Shown here: positions 18,260-27,102 of the stretch, piece after piece
How the letters are laid out: each line of letters opens with the position of its first letter
How positions within the stretch are numbered: the stretch's first letter is position 1
Assembly (NCBI GenBank): GCA_001825395.1
Contig: MHWN01000015.1
Span: 1 to 49,540 of the forward strand
Length of the DNA: 49,540 nucleotides
Direction: 5' to 3'
From: Candidatus Zambryskibacteria bacterium RIFCSPLOWO2_02_FULL_39_26
GTDB taxonomy: Bacteria > Patescibacteriota > Minisyncoccia > Phycocordibacterales > DATDWN01
Translations under genes and position numbers: made by a program
Notes under the pieces: model-generated
Database searches by the model: none
The model's input: only the letters and a program-made list of their open reading frames with translations
Told to the model about the DNA's origin: nothing

Positions 18260-21200
18260 TATTTCAGAATTGAAACAGAAATTTTTTGCCCTTCTATGTC
18301 TATGTTATGCTTTTGTTTATCTTCTGAAAACATAATGCTAGCTACTTGAGTTGGTGTCTGAATCATTTCAAGATAGGAATTGATTATTGTTTTAATGTCC
18401 TCGCTCGTACTTACAACTAATTTTATTTTTTCGCCTGGATTTAGATTTTCAGTTTTTCTGGCATCTTGAATACCACGAATGATATCGCGCGCCATTCCCT
18501 CTTTTTTCAACTCTTCAGTTAGATTGGTATCAAGCCAAACTTCTTCTTTTATAGTTTCATTGAACTCAATTTCTTTAACATTTAGCTCATCTTTCAAAAT
18601 CTCCAAGTATTCGTTTCCAAACTTTTTACTTTTAACTTTTAACTTCCCGAGTGGCTGTCTGACTTTTATCCCTGCCTTTTGTCGAAGCTCAAGGGCCCTT
18701 GACACAATATCCCGAACTATTCTCATATTCTCAAGAATATTGGAATGAATTTTGCCTGTTTCCGGCCAGTTGCATAAATGTATGCTCTCTGGAGCGGGAT
18801 TATCTCTCACTTTCTGATAAACGATCTCAGCAAAAAAGGGTGTAAACGGAGCCATGTATTTTGCCAATTCCAGAAGCACAAATCTTGTCGTTTGCAATGC
18901 TTCTTTTTTTTCATTCAGATCATCCAACTTAAATCTTTCCCTTGATCGCCTCAAATACCAAGTTGAAAAATCGTTAATAAAATCTCTCAATGCTCTGGAA
19001 GCTTCAAATGGCTTGTATTTGTCCAGTGACTTGGTGCCAAGACTTAAAAGTTCGTTCAAGCGGGAAATTATCCACTTGTCTAAAATATTTTTGCTTTTGT
19101 CGCTCGGAGCAACAAATTCGTCCTTGTATAACTCATAAAAAGCCAGAATATTTTCAGCGAGGTTAAAAACTTTTTTTACGACATCATCAACTGTTTTTTC
19201 GTCAAAGTTTTTGGAATCTCCGGGCTGATTAACGCTATACATCCAAAAACGCAGGGCGTCTGCCCCATACTTATCCATCATTTCCCAAGGATCCACCACG
19301 TTTCCTATAGATTTGGACATTTTCTTCCCCTCCGCATCCAGAACATGGCCGAGACAAATAACATTCTTGTATGACTTGCCCTTGCCCATAAGAACACCAA
19401 TTGCGTGCAGAGTATAAAACCACCCGCGAGTTTGATCTATGGCTTCAGAAATAAAATCAGCCGGATATGGCACTTTTTTCCACAACTTTTCAAATGATTT
19501 TCCGCGTCCGTCCGCGTCTAGTCTGCGCTTGTCTGCATATTGAGCAAAAGGCATGGCTCCGGAATCAAACCAAACATCCAAAACTTCTTTGACTCGAGTA
19601 AGTGGTTCGCCTTTTTCATTTTCTAACTCAACTGTGTCAATAAATGGACGATGCAAATCTAGCTCAAAATTTTCGTTGTGAGGCATTGGACTAAATGACA
19701 GTTCTTTTACTTCTCCAGTATTTAACATTTGTTCTTCAATAAAATCATTGTCACCCGACCAAGAAGATATTTTTTTCAGAAACCATAATGGATTACCGTG
19801 GGAAATGATAAGAAAATTCTTCTCTTTGTATTTGCTTTCTATTTCATAAATAAAATCGCCAATTCTTTTCCTAACAAAAGTTACGTCCTTTTCGTTATAC
19901 TCGTGAAGCCTTTCATCCTGAATAACCGCTTCCCGACTTAAGCCGAGCTCTGTTCGAACAATTTCAGCCGTTTCTTTTGTTCGTAAAAATGGTGATGAGA
20001 ATATCAGATCTATTTTTTTTGATTTTAATTTTTCTCCTCCCAATATAGCTTCACTTTTCCCTTTATCCGTTAAATGATTGTTTGGGTCACCTTTCGGATC
20101 AAGTATGTGCTTGGCATTATCTATTGCTTCCCCGTGGCGCATGACAAAATACTTGTTTCCGGATTTCTTAGTAAGTTTCTTAAGCTCATCTAGGCTTCCG
20201 ACCACAGTTTTGTTACCGTTCTTGTTTGTCCAAATAGGTAGTGGGGTCCCCCAATACCTTTCACGAGAAATAGCCCAATCTTTTATTTCTCGAAGCCATT
20301 CGCCAAACCTGCCCTCTTTTATGTACTCTGGTTCCCAGTTTATTTTTTTGTTTTCCTCGACTAACTCATGACGCAATCTTGACATGGCAATATACCAGGA
20401 GTCACGGGCATAGTAGATAAGCGGCGTGTGACACCTCCAGCAAAACGGATATGCATGCTCGTATTTTTCTTTTTTGAACAGGAGTCCTCGCTTGGCTAGG
20501 TCTTTAATAATATCCACTGCTAAATCTTCGTCCCTGACAAACCTTCCTGAAAGAAAACCTGTCCCGGAAATAAATTTTCCCGCCTCATTAACCAAGTGAG
20601 ACTTCGGCAAACCAATTTTCGTACCAAGCTCAAAATCATCTGGACCATACATAACAGCTGTGTGAACTATTCCTGTACCATCTTCAGTATTCACAAAGTC
20701 CGCTTTGTAAACTTTATATGCTTTTTCGAAAGCAGATGGATTTTTATCTTTAAACTTATCTTTTAGAAAAGGGTAAAGTGGTTCATATTCAAGACCAACA
20801 AGATTTTTCCCTTTCATTTCTTTAACAATAGAATATTCGTCACTTGGAAAAACGGCAGATAGTCTTTCTTTTGCAAGAATAAATCTCACCAAATCTCCAG
20901 TACCCATATCTTTTTTCTCAATTTCGACATACAAAATATCTGGATTTACAGCTAAAGCCAGGTTGCCCGGCAAAGTCCAAGGTGTTGTCGTCCAGGCTAA
21001 AATTGATGTGTTTTTTCTGCCAGCAATTCTAAATTCAACTGTGACAGAAAGGTCTTTTACATTTTCATATCCTTGAGCCAACTCGTGAGAAGATAGAGCT
21101 GTACCGCAACGAGGACACCACGGCAAAACTTTATAGTCTTTATATAAAAGTTTTTTCTCGTTTACAGTACTTAAAATGTTCCAGACAGACTCAATGTATG

Positions 21201-21699
21201 AATTCTCATAAGTTATGTAAGGATTTTTCTGATCAATCCAGTAACCCATTCTGTCAGTAAATTTCTCCCACAAATCAACATATTGCCAAACGTTTTCCTT
21301 GCATTTTTTGTTGAATGCTTCAATGCCGTAACTTTCTATTTCCTTTTTCGATTTCAGACCGAGCTCTTTTTCCACTTGAAGCTCAACCGGCAGTCCGTGA
21401 GTATCCCACCCACCCTTTCTGCGCACGTGAAAACCCTGCATCGTTTTGTAACGAGGGATAACATCTTTAAAAGCCCGGGCTTCCAAGTGATGAATTCCAG
21501 GTTTGCCATTTGCCGTCGGTGGACCTTCATAGAAAACGAACTCACCTTTTGGAGCTTTCTTATCAAGAGTTTTTTGGAAAATTTGATTCTTATTCCAAAA
21601 TTCCAGTATTTCTTCCTCTGTCGTAGCTAGCGCCTTATTTGATTTATTGCTTCCGCTTTGCTTTGGCGAAAAGGATTTATCTTCTCCTTTCTTATTCAT
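18259..21699 (-). CDS. ileS: Isoleucyl-tRNA synthetase with internal histidine-phosphatase domain insertion
   Basis: FYEGPPTANGKPGIHHLEARAFKDVIPRYKTMQG; GKKMSKSIGNVVDPWEMMDKYGADALRFWMY; internal YFVMRHGEAIDNAKHIL...FLIISHGNPLWFL. Confidence 0.95.
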   Translation of the reverse strand: MNKKGEDKSFSPKQSGSNKSNKALATTEEEILEFWNKNQIFQKTLDKKAPKGEFVFYEGPPTANGKPGIHHLEARAFKDVIPRYKTMQGFHVRRKGGWDTHGLPVELQVEKELGLKSKKEIESYGIEAFNKKCKENVWQYVDLWEKFTDRMGYWIDQKNPYITYENSYIESVWNILSTVNEKKLLYKDYKVLPWCPRCGTALSSHELAQGYENVKDLSVTVEFRIAGRKNTSILAWTTTPWTLPGNLALAVNPDILYVEIEKKDMGTGDLVRFILAKERLSAVFPSDEYSIVKEMKGKNLVGLEYEPLYPFLKDKFKDKNPSAFEKAYKVYKADFVNTEDGTGIVHTAVMYGPDDFELGTKIGLPKSHLVNEAGKFISGTGFLSGRFVRDEDLAVDIIKDLAKRGLLFKKEKYEHAYPFCWRCHTPLIYYARDSWYIAMSRLRHELVEENKKINWEPEYIKEGRFGEWLREIKDWAISRERYWGTPLPIWTNKNGNKTVVGSLDELKKLTKKSGNKYFVMRHGEAIDNAKHILDPKGDPNNHLTDKGKSEAILGGEKLKSKKIDLIFSSPFLRTKETAEIVRTELGLSREAVIQDERLHEYNEKDVTFVRKRIGDFIYEIESKYKEKNFLIISHGNPLWFLKKISSWSGDNDFIEEQMLNTGEVKELSFSPMPHNENFELDLHRPFIDTVELENEKGEPLTRVKEVLDVWFDSGAMPFAQYADKRRLDADGRGKSFEKLWKKVPYPADFISEAIDQTRGWFYTLHAIGVLMGKGKSYKNVICLGHVLDAEGKKMSKSIGNVVDPWEMMDKYGADALRFWMYSVNQPGDSKNFDEKTVDDVVKKVFNLAENILAFYELYKDEFVAPSDKSKNILDKWIISRLNELLSLGTKSLDKYKPFEASRALRDFINDFSTWYLRRSRERFKLDDLNEKKEALQTTRFVLLELAKYMAPFTPFFAEIVYQKVRDNPAPESIHLCNWPETGKIHSNILENMRIVRDIVSRALELRQKAGIKVRQPLGKLKVKSKKFGNEYLEILKDELNVKEIEFNETIKEEVWLDTNLTEELKKEGMARDIIRGIQDARKTENLNPGEKIKLVVSTSEDIKTIINSYLEMIQTPTQVASIMFSEDKQKHNIDIEGQKISVSILK

Positions 21700-21796
21700 A
21701 AAGACATATTATCATTTCCAGTCACTTTTTCCAAAAAACACAGAATGCCCAATACCGTCCATGCTCATACATACTTATATATACTTATATATCTTT

Positions 21797-21836
21797 CATA
21801 CATTATAATGATGCTATAGCACTATTATAATGTATG
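21797..21836. repeat. near-palindromic repeat, copy 1 (flanks PaaX-like gene)
   Basis: CATACATTATAATGATGCTATAGCACTATTATAATGTATG; 36/40 identical to its own reverse complement; 39 nt identical to 22489-22527. Confidence 0.95.
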
Positions 21837-21861
21837 GATGGAAATAAATTTATCCCCAACT

Positions 21862-22428
21862 TTATTGTATATTAAAGTTATTCCTAAATTTTTTGTCATT
21901 TTCTATTGAATCCGCAATAATGTACAAAAGATCCTTCCCAACTCTGAAATCGACTTTTAACAAATTCACTAAGTCTTCGCAGGGATGGGGATAAATCCAA
22001 ACACTATCCTGCAATCTTAGGAAACCGATATTCATCAAAGTTAACCTAATCTTATTTCTTAAAGATTTTCTGCTTTCTGGTATATCAAATACCAACATCC
22101 TCCATTTTTTATCCCATTTTCTCGGCTTATCTATTTTCCAATCAGTCATTTCCAAAAACTCTAGTTTTGCTTCCCCTTTTTTTGTTAATTCTAAAAAACC
22201 ACTTCTGTTACTTAGTAATCCCTTATTTATCAGACGATTTTTAGAGGCATAAATTATCTCCTTTTGTCTTTTTCCAGGAATTATCCCAAGTGATTTTAGA
22301 TATCTAATAGAATTTGGAGCCAAAATAGCCAAACTTAAAAGGCCAGCGGTTTTTACAGATGTTAGAATAGCCTTTTGGATATTTTCTTTTCGTTTCCTTT
22401 TTCTTAATGAGTTTTCAATAATTCCCAT
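21862..22428 (-). CDS. PaaX-like / Cas2-fold HTH protein
   Basis: 188 aa; HTH-like region (IIYASKNRLINKGLLSNRSGFLELTKKGEAKLEFLEM), then KKWRMLVFDIPESRKSLRNKIRLTLMNIGFLRLQDSVWIYPHPCEDLVNLLKVDFRVGKDLLYIIADSIEND, Cas2/PaaX-C-like. Confidence 0.8.
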   Translation of the reverse strand: MGIIENSLRKRKRKENIQKAILTSVKTAGLLSLAILAPNSIRYLKSLGIIPGKRQKEIIYASKNRLINKGLLSNRSGFLELTKKGEAKLEFLEMTDWKIDKPRKWDKKWRMLVFDIPESRKSLRNKIRLTLMNIGFLRLQDSVWIYPHPCEDLVNLLKVDFRVGKDLLYIIADSIENDKKFRNNFNIQ

Positions 22429-22488
22429 ATAATTAAATTTGCTTTATCGCTAGATATATTAATTGATATATCAATATTATAATATACA

Positions 22489-22527
22489 ATACATTATAAT
22501 GATGCTATAGCACTATTATAATGTATG
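22489..22527. repeat. near-palindromic repeat, copy 2
   Basis: ATACATTATAATGATGCTATAGCACTATTATAATGTATG, identical to 21798-21836. Confidence 0.95.
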
Positions 22528-22545
22528 CGGCAATATAAAATTTTA

Positions 22546-24204
22546 TCACATTCTTTCAGGAACTTTAATACCAAGTAAGTTAAGTCCGGTTGTCATTGTT
22601 TGAAGAAAGGCGTTAGTTAAAACTAACTTATAAGGAGAAGTTTTGTCAGTCTTGTCAATTATTTTGTGAGTGGCGTAAAATGAATTGAATTCCCCAGCCA
22701 GGTCAATAAGATGGGTGGCGATATGATGAGGTGCATATTCCCTTCCAGCTTTTTCTACAACATTTGGAAATCTTTCAAGTAACTTCTCTAAATTCGTCGT
22801 CTGCCATCCACTTGGACATCGGATGTCCAAGTGGATGGCAGAAGGCACCTTTGACACTTTAGCCTTCTCCAAGACTGAGCTTGCTCGAACAGCACTGTAT
22901 TGCAGGTATGGACCGGAATCCCCTTCAAACGAAATGGATTTATCAAAATCAAAAATAATATCTCCGCCAATGGCCTGCCTTAGTATTGAGTACTTAATCG
23001 CCCCAATTGCTACAACCTCCACCGTCCCCTCAATGTCAAGGGGCATCCTTGATACTTCTTCTCTACTATTCATTTTCTCCAAAACCTTCTCTTTGACTTG
23101 ATTAATAAGTGATTCAGCTGAAATAATCGTTCCAGTTCTGGATGACATCTTGCCGGTTGGCAGTTTAAGCATTCCGTGAGATAGGTGATGCAATTTGCCT
23201 TTAAGTTCTGGGAACACCTCTCCAATTGCCACTTCCACTACATCAAAAAAGGAGTCTTGTTCGTTTCCTGTTATTGTAACGGATTTATCATAACTCCATT
23301 TTTCTTTTTTAATTTTTGCCAGGCCCAGCTCTTTTGCTTCGTATGTTGGAAGTTTTTCCTTGGTCAAAAATACTCTAGTATGGGTTTTTGGTTCAAAATT
23401 TTCACCCTTGAAAACAACAGCACCGTCGCTTTCTTCAAAAACCGTTCCTATATTTTTTAAAACCAGCTCCTTGCCAACATCCCCCGATTCGCTTTCATAA
23501 AAATGGTAATCAAAATGACTGTCTAATTTTTCATAAACAGACCCAAAAAATTCCAATGAGGTTTTCCTCCCGTTTTCATATGATTTATTTATTTCTGCAT
23601 CAGATTTATCATAAATTTTTTTATTTATTTCCAGTATTTCGGCAATTACTTTTTCATCACTCTCACCCGCCTTATGGCCATATGCATATGCCTGTTTTAG
23701 ATCAATCCCTTTTTGTATAGCCCAGACAGCTTCAGCAATATGTAGCCCAACATCACCGTGATACGAGCATGTCTTAACTTCTGCTCCATTTGCCTTGACT
23801 ATTCTTGCCACAGATTCCCCAATGGTATTGTTCATTAAGTGACCGATATGAAATTCTTTGAAAGGGTTCGGTTGGGTATGTTCAACAAAAATTTTCTGAT
23901 CTTTTAAGATGTTTATTTTTTCTAGAGGTTTTGGCTCAAAATATTCTTTATCAAAAAAGAAATTGATAAATCCTGGTGGAACTGCCTCAATTCTCAAACT
24001 TGGAAGCTCGGCTTCCAAGTGACTGACGATTTCTTTTGCTAAATCAAGAGGTTCCTTGGAAAGCTCCTTGGCATAAGCCATAGCCACATTAGTCGTCAAA
24101 TCCCCCATTTCAAAATGTGCCGGATAATCCAAAATAACCTTTGGATTTTTTATTCCCAAATTTAGTAAAATATTCTTAATTTTCTTCTCTAATACATCTT
24201 TCAT
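22546..24204 (-). CDS. argS: Arginyl-tRNA synthetase
   Basis: FVEHTQPNPFKEFHIGHLMNNTIGESVARIVKANGAEVKTCSYHGDVGLHIAEAVW; GMLKLPTGKMSSRTGTIISAE; DSGPYLQYSAVRASSVL. Confidence 0.97.
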   Translation of the reverse strand: MKDVLEKKIKNILLNLGIKNPKVILDYPAHFEMGDLTTNVAMAYAKELSKEPLDLAKEIVSHLEAELPSLRIEAVPPGFINFFFDKEYFEPKPLEKINILKDQKIFVEHTQPNPFKEFHIGHLMNNTIGESVARIVKANGAEVKTCSYHGDVGLHIAEAVWAIQKGIDLKQAYAYGHKAGESDEKVIAEILEINKKIYDKSDAEINKSYENGRKTSLEFFGSVYEKLDSHFDYHFYESESGDVGKELVLKNIGTVFEESDGAVVFKGENFEPKTHTRVFLTKEKLPTYEAKELGLAKIKKEKWSYDKSVTITGNEQDSFFDVVEVAIGEVFPELKGKLHHLSHGMLKLPTGKMSSRTGTIISAESLINQVKEKVLEKMNSREEVSRMPLDIEGTVEVVAIGAIKYSILRQAIGGDIIFDFDKSISFEGDSGPYLQYSAVRASSVLEKAKVSKVPSAIHLDIRCPSGWQTTNLEKLLERFPNVVEKAGREYAPHHIATHLIDLAGEFNSFYATHKIIDKTDKTSPYKLVLTNAFLQTMTTGLNLLGIKVPERM

Positions 24205-24293
24205 TCGTATCATGCGCTCAAATTCGTAATATTCGTATAATAGCATTGACCTCACTCTTTTTAAAGAGTAGTATCGCACCAGAGGAGTTTGGA

Positions 24294-24794
24294 ATGCATA
24301 AAATCACGATGATCGTCGCCAAGGATTTGAATGGGGTGATCGGCAAACAAGGCAAAGTACCATGGCATCTTCGGGCCGACATGTTGCACTTCAAGTCAAC
24401 CACTGAAGGCAAGATTGTTATAATGGGAAGGAAAACCTACGATTCTCTTCCGGCAAAATTTAAACCTTTGCCGAATCGGTGGAATGTCATCTTGACCAGA
24501 AATCAGAATTTTCCCGCACCAAAGTGCACGATTCTGACTTCTCCGGAAGAAGTGCTTCAACTTTCTCAACTCCAAGAAGTTTTCGTCATTGGCGGGGAAA
24601 AAATCTACAAACTTTTCATGCCGTTTGCCAGCCGCCTCATCGTCACGGAAGTAAACGTGGAAGTCATTGACGGTGATGCTTTCTTTCCTCCAATGGACCA
24701 AACTTGGAGTGGCCGTATCATCAAGGGAGTTGAGACTGATGAAAAAAACCCGTTCTCATTCTGGATTGTTGAGTACACCAGAACTCGAGTTTGA
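24294..24794 (+). CDS. folA: Dihydrofolate reductase
   Basis: ITMIVAKDLNGVIGKQGKVPWHLRADMLHFKSTTEGKIVIMGRKTYDSLP...FVIGGEKIYKLFMPFASRLIVTEV; SD GAGGAG upstream of ATG 24294. Confidence 0.95.
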   Translation: MHKITMIVAKDLNGVIGKQGKVPWHLRADMLHFKSTTEGKIVIMGRKTYDSLPAKFKPLPNRWNVILTRNQNFPAPKCTILTSPEEVLQLSQLQEVFVIGGEKIYKLFMPFASRLIVTEVNVEVIDGDAFFPPMDQTWSGRIIKGVETDEKNPFSFWIVEYTRTRV

Positions 24795-24804
24795 AACCCA
24801 CTGA

Positions 24805-24836
24805 CCGCGCCCTCGAAAGGCGCGGTTCTTCTTTTG
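24805..24836 (+). terminator. intrinsic terminator after folA
   Basis: ACCGCGCC-ctcgaaa-GGCGCGGT followed by TCTTCTTTT. Confidence 0.85.
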
Positions 24837-24896
24837 TTTGACTCTGTAAGGAAAAATGCTAGTATCATTCAATGGTTCTTATAACCAAATTTAGCA

Positions 24897-25340
24897 ATGA
24901 AAAAAATAGTTGTAAATAAAAGATTTGCAAAAGGAAAGGGTGAGTATGAAAAAGTTATTAATACGATTGAATCTAAAGGTAAGTGTCCTTTCTGCCAAGA
25001 TAACTTTAAATATCATAAAAAGCCGATCCTTAAAAAAATCGGAGCATGGTTTATTACGGAAAACAATTGGTCTTATAAAAACTCAAAATATCACTTTTTG
25101 ATAATAAACATTAAACACAAAGAGTTATTTGAAGAACTAACAAAGAAAGACTGGGAATCAGTCAGAATACTAACAAATTGGGTGATAAAAAAATATAAAA
25201 TAAAAGGTGGTGCTATCGCACTAAGATTTGGTAATACTAACTACACCGGAGCAACGGTTTGTCATATTCACGCTCACATCATCTATCCTGAAGTTAATAA
25301 AAAAAATCAATCCAAGACAGTAAATTTTCCTGTTGGATAA
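24897..25340 (+). CDS. HIT-family protein
   Basis: CPFCQDNF...YHFLIINIKHKELFEELTKKDWESVRILTNW...GATVCHIHAHIIYPEV (HxHxH). Confidence 0.8.
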   Translation: MKKIVVNKRFAKGKGEYEKVINTIESKGKCPFCQDNFKYHKKPILKKIGAWFITENNWSYKNSKYHFLIINIKHKELFEELTKKDWESVRILTNWVIKKYKIKGGAIALRFGNTNYTGATVCHIHAHIIYPEVNKKNQSKTVNFPVG

Positions 25341-25343
25341 AAG

Positions 25344-25371
25344 TGAAGGGGCCCCTTGAAGGAGCCCCAGA
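25344..25371 (-). terminator. intrinsic terminator downstream of thyA (possibly bidirectional)
   Basis: GGGGCcccttgaaggaGCCCC hairpin between convergent genes. Confidence 0.5.
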
Positions 25372-25375
25372 TGAA

Positions 25376-26197
25376 CTAGATACCGACATCCCCCGAAATG
25401 TGAGGATGCGGGTTGTAACCGGTGAGCGTGAAGTCAGAGAACGTGAATCCGAAGATATCACACACGTCGGGATTGAGAACGATCTTCGGCAAGGAACGCG
25501 GCTCGCGCGTCAGCTGAAGCTTCACCTGCTCCACGTGATTCAAGTATATGTGTACGTCTTCGAGAGTATGAATGAACTCTCCCGGATGCAACCCAGTGAC
25601 TTGAGCCAGCATGAACAGAAGAAGTGAGTAGCACACCATGTTGAATGGCACGCCGAGAAACATGTCACAACTTCTCTGGTTGAGATGAAGCGAAAGTTCT
25701 CCGTCAATCACAAAGCACTTGAAATCACCGTGGCATGGTGCTACCGCGACAGAATCTACATCTTCCGGATTCCACGCAATCACTTTGTGCCTGCGAGAGT
25801 CCGGATGTGATTTGAGCCCATCCACTAGACGCTGAATCTGGTTGATTTCAGTGCCGTTGCGAGCGAGCCACCGAACCCACTGCGGACCATAGATTCGACC
25901 GAGATCTCCCTCGTGAAGTCCGTAGAGAGAAGAGACTTCAGCCTTCCCCCACTCGTCCCAGATGGTGATGTTGTGTTCATGCAAAAAGTCCCACCGAGAA
26001 CTCCCGCTCAAGAACCACAGAAGTTCTCCAACAATCAGACGAAGTGGGAGTTTTTTTGTGGTAATCATCGGAAACTCTTCGGCCGGACGAAAGCGCATCT
26101 CCCGGCAAAAGATAGCGAGGTTGCCAATCCCTTGTAGATCAGTTTTCCTCTTACCGTTGGTAAGGACATCGTCCAACAAATCAAGATACTGTCTCAT
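25376..26197 (-). CDS. thyA: Thymidylate synthase
   Basis: MRQYLDLLDDVLTNGKRKTDLQGIGNLAIF...LGRIYGPQWVRW, VAPCHGDFKCFVIDGELSLHLNQRSCDMFLGVPFNMVCYSLLLFMLAQVTGLHPGEFIHTLEDVHIYLNH. Confidence 0.97.
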   Translation of the reverse strand: MRQYLDLLDDVLTNGKRKTDLQGIGNLAIFCREMRFRPAEEFPMITTKKLPLRLIVGELLWFLSGSSRWDFLHEHNITIWDEWGKAEVSSLYGLHEGDLGRIYGPQWVRWLARNGTEINQIQRLVDGLKSHPDSRRHKVIAWNPEDVDSVAVAPCHGDFKCFVIDGELSLHLNQRSCDMFLGVPFNMVCYSLLLFMLAQVTGLHPGEFIHTLEDVHIYLNHVEQVKLQLTREPRSLPKIVLNPDVCDIFGFTFSDFTLTGYNPHPHISGDVGI

Positions 26198-26264
26198 TCA
26201 CACTCTCCTCTAATACTTTTATTAACACAACTGATACTTTATTGCAAATTAAAAATAATTTGAA

Positions 26265-27101
26265 TTAAATCCTATTACGTATTGGAACATGAATAATTTC
26301 CACATTGGCAGATTTAAGTATCAATTCCCCATCTAGATTAGAAGAACCTTCTCCGTAATAACATTTTTTAATTCCTGAAAAAGCAATCAGTCTAGCACAA
26401 ACCGAGCAAGGAAAATGGGTCACATAAAGATGAGATCCCTTTAATTTAAATCCTATTTTAGAAGCTTCGGCAATGATTTTTTGTTCGGCATGAATAGTAT
26501 TACTAAGATCTGGTCTCTCACCGACATTCAAAAAATCCCTAACAGCTCCTTTCTGATAAGGAGAGTGATCATTAGGTAAGGCTTGATTATAAGCATTGAC
26601 TAGTTCTTTGCCACTCATGACCACAACGGCACCAACTTGTCTCCAAATATCTGAACTGTTTTTTGACTGCTGGTAGGCCCTTTTCATCATTTTTTGATCA
26701 AAAGATTTTTTAGAAACATGACTTTTAATTGAATTTGTATTCAAAACCGATTTTTTATCCCAACGCAAAAAAACTGATGACCATTTGATATCGTTTTTCA
26801 ATAAATATTTCTCATGAAGTTTACGAGAAACTTCATCGTTTATTAAAATAAGAGGTCGTTTTTTAAGTCTGTGTATGTTGGTTTCGGAAACAATATCAAC
26901 GTCAGAAAATCCAATACTTTCCAACAAACCTTTAGCAATTTCTGGCTTCAAAGAAGCTATATCTGTTTTAAATTCTGATAGTTTGTTAAAAAAAGAGTTA
27001 CAAATTAAATGGATTGTGGCTATATTTTTTTTATTGGACTTAAAAAAGTCTATGTATCCTCTATGAATAACTGGTAGGTGTAGTATTAAATCTCTTTTCA
27101 C
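26265..27101 (-). CDS. Cytidine/deoxycytidylate deaminase-family protein with N-terminal extension
   Basis: DIWRQVGAVVVMSGKELVNAYNQALP...NTIHAEQKIIAEASKIGFKLKGSHLYVTHFPCSVCARLIAFSGIKKCYYGEG (HAE, PCxxC). Confidence 0.85.
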   Translation of the reverse strand: MKRDLILHLPVIHRGYIDFFKSNKKNIATIHLICNSFFNKLSEFKTDIASLKPEIAKGLLESIGFSDVDIVSETNIHRLKKRPLILINDEVSRKLHEKYLLKNDIKWSSVFLRWDKKSVLNTNSIKSHVSKKSFDQKMMKRAYQQSKNSSDIWRQVGAVVVMSGKELVNAYNQALPNDHSPYQKGAVRDFLNVGERPDLSNTIHAEQKIIAEASKIGFKLKGSHLYVTHFPCSVCARLIAFSGIKKCYYGEGSSNLDGELILKSANVEIIHVPIRNRI

Positions 27102-27102
27102 A

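Noticed and set aside
21771-21795. ACTTATATAT tandem repeat beside the PaaX-like cassette as a target duplication
   Set aside because: No matching duplication found at the other flank; low-complexity AT sequence.
21862-22428. Genuine CRISPR Cas2
   Set aside because: No Cas1 or CRISPR array nearby; the extra N-terminal HTH favours a PaaX-like protein.
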